A stretch of 64,000 nucleotides of DNA, taken from NCBI GenBank assembly GCA_035940775.1, contig DASZEN010000046.1, positions 62,001-126,000 of the forward strand, written 5' to 3'. The DNA is from DASQYE01 sp035940775 (GTDB taxonomy: Bacteria; Acidobacteriota; Blastocatellia; Pyrinomonadales; Pyrinomonadaceae). Position 1 is the stretch's first letter, and each line of letters opens with the position of its first letter. Made by a program: the position numbers and the translations under genes. Positions 63,658 to 64,000 of the stretch are shown here, one piece after another. The notes under the pieces were generated by a model, which did not search any database, was not told the DNA's origin, and was given only the letters and a program-made list of their open reading frames with translations.

Positions 63658-64000
63658 ATGATCTTATTGCCGGAAGCGGACGAAGACCTGCTGCGCGAAT
63701 GCGAGATAGATACTTTCCGTTCGAGCGGCCCGGGCGGCCAGCACGTCAACAAGACGGAGAGCGCCGTACGCCTTAAACACCTGCCCTCGGGGCTCGTCGT
63801 CACCTCTCAGCAGGAGCGCAGCCAGCATCGTAATAAGGCGCTCTGCCTGCAAAAGCTTCGCGAGCGTGCCGAGCAATTGAACCATCGCCCGGCAAAGCGC
63901 GTTCCGACTCGCGTCCCGCGCAGCGCGAAGAATCGCACACTGGAAGCGAAGGCGCGACGCTCTCAAATCAAGCGCTCGCGCTCGAAGCCGTCCACAGACG
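63658..64000 (+). CDS. GGQ-domain release-factor-like protein, truncated by the window edge
   Basis: An open frame of 114 complete codons runs off the right edge. It starts MILLPEADEDLLRECEIDTF and then has SSGPGGQHVNKTESAVRLKH, the GGQ loop that enters the ribosomal peptidyl-transferase centre and hydrolyses peptidyl-tRNA. VVTSQQERSQHRNKAL follows, with a basic Arg/Lys-rich tail. There is no codon-recognition domain ahead of GGQ, so it is a small RF1-domain protein of the ArfB/YaeJ general class, probably a ribosome-rescue factor. GAAGGTG lies upstream of the ATG. The end of the gene is outside the window. Confidence 0.85.
   Translation, partial: MILLPEADEDLLRECEIDTFRSSGPGGQHVNKTESAVRLKHLPSGLVVTSQQERSQHRNKALCLQKLRERAEQLNHRPAKRVPTRVPRSAKNRTLEAKARRSQIKRSRSKPSTD

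Noticed and set aside
1..64000. tRNA, rRNA, CRISPR arrays, complete insertion sequences, replication origin
   Set aside because: None was recognised by eye on either strand; covariance-model searches would be needed to exclude short RNAs.

Overview
The window looks like a chromosomal segment of a GC-rich soil or freshwater bacterium, most probably an Acidobacteriota of the Blastocatellia type. This is an inference from gene content, not from a marker gene. The supporting content is an Oar-like carboxypeptidase-regulatory TonB receptor, two ECF sigma / anti-sigma / TPR-CHAT loci, tandem BACON domains on a secreted metalloprotease, tricorn-like and S9/S8 peptidases, and short acidic orphan proteins. 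No rRNA, tRNA, CRISPR array or complete insertion sequence was seen.

Left end (1-1.5 kb): an integron fragment. A 3'-terminal piece of an IntI-type tyrosine recombinase points rightward. To its left lie two minus-strand ORFs (a lipoprotein and an exported protein cut by the window edge). They are separated by an attC-like site with matching 7-base core sites and imperfectly paired inner boxes. The region looks poorer in GC than the rest. 1.7-18.8 kb: a subtilase, an unknown protein, ECF sigma locus 1 (sigma factor followed by an anti-sigma/TM/TPR/CHAT fusion), a DUF3616 protein, oligopeptidase B, a Tat-exported amidase and a large TonB-dependent receptor.

19.6-30.7 kb: a metabolic block. It has a MOSC protein, a MocR-type regulator divergent from a run of PLP enzymes (aminotransferase, transsulfuration-type lyase/synthase, group II decarboxylase), an aldehyde dehydrogenase, a PanE-like reductase, GNAT, RidA, a HIT-like zinc-ribbon protein and a phosphonatase-like HAD hydrolase. 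Together they look like a catabolic or salvage pathway for an amino acid or amine.

31-53.8 kb: a region rich in conflict and cell-death domains. It holds a dynamin-like GTPase convergent with a TIR-like zinc-ribbon protein, and ECF sigma locus 2, where the parts fused in locus 1 are separate genes. These are followed by a compact plus-strand cluster: TIR-HEAT protein, small membrane protein, E1-like ThiF enzyme, ubiquitin-like beta-grasp protein, E2-like protein with a candidate catalytic Cys, membrane-anchored JAMM peptidase, small protein, DUF4407 membrane protein, caspase-like peptidase and SLOG-like protein. This cluster is the strongest candidate for an undescribed system: a bacterial ubiquitin-like conjugation module next to TIR, caspase and membrane components.

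54-64 kb: a secreted metalloprotease with four near-identical BACON domains behind an outer-membrane beta-barrel gene, a secreted tricorn-like protease, two short orphan proteins, a protein with two AP2-like repeats, and the start of a GGQ release-factor-like gene cut by the right edge.
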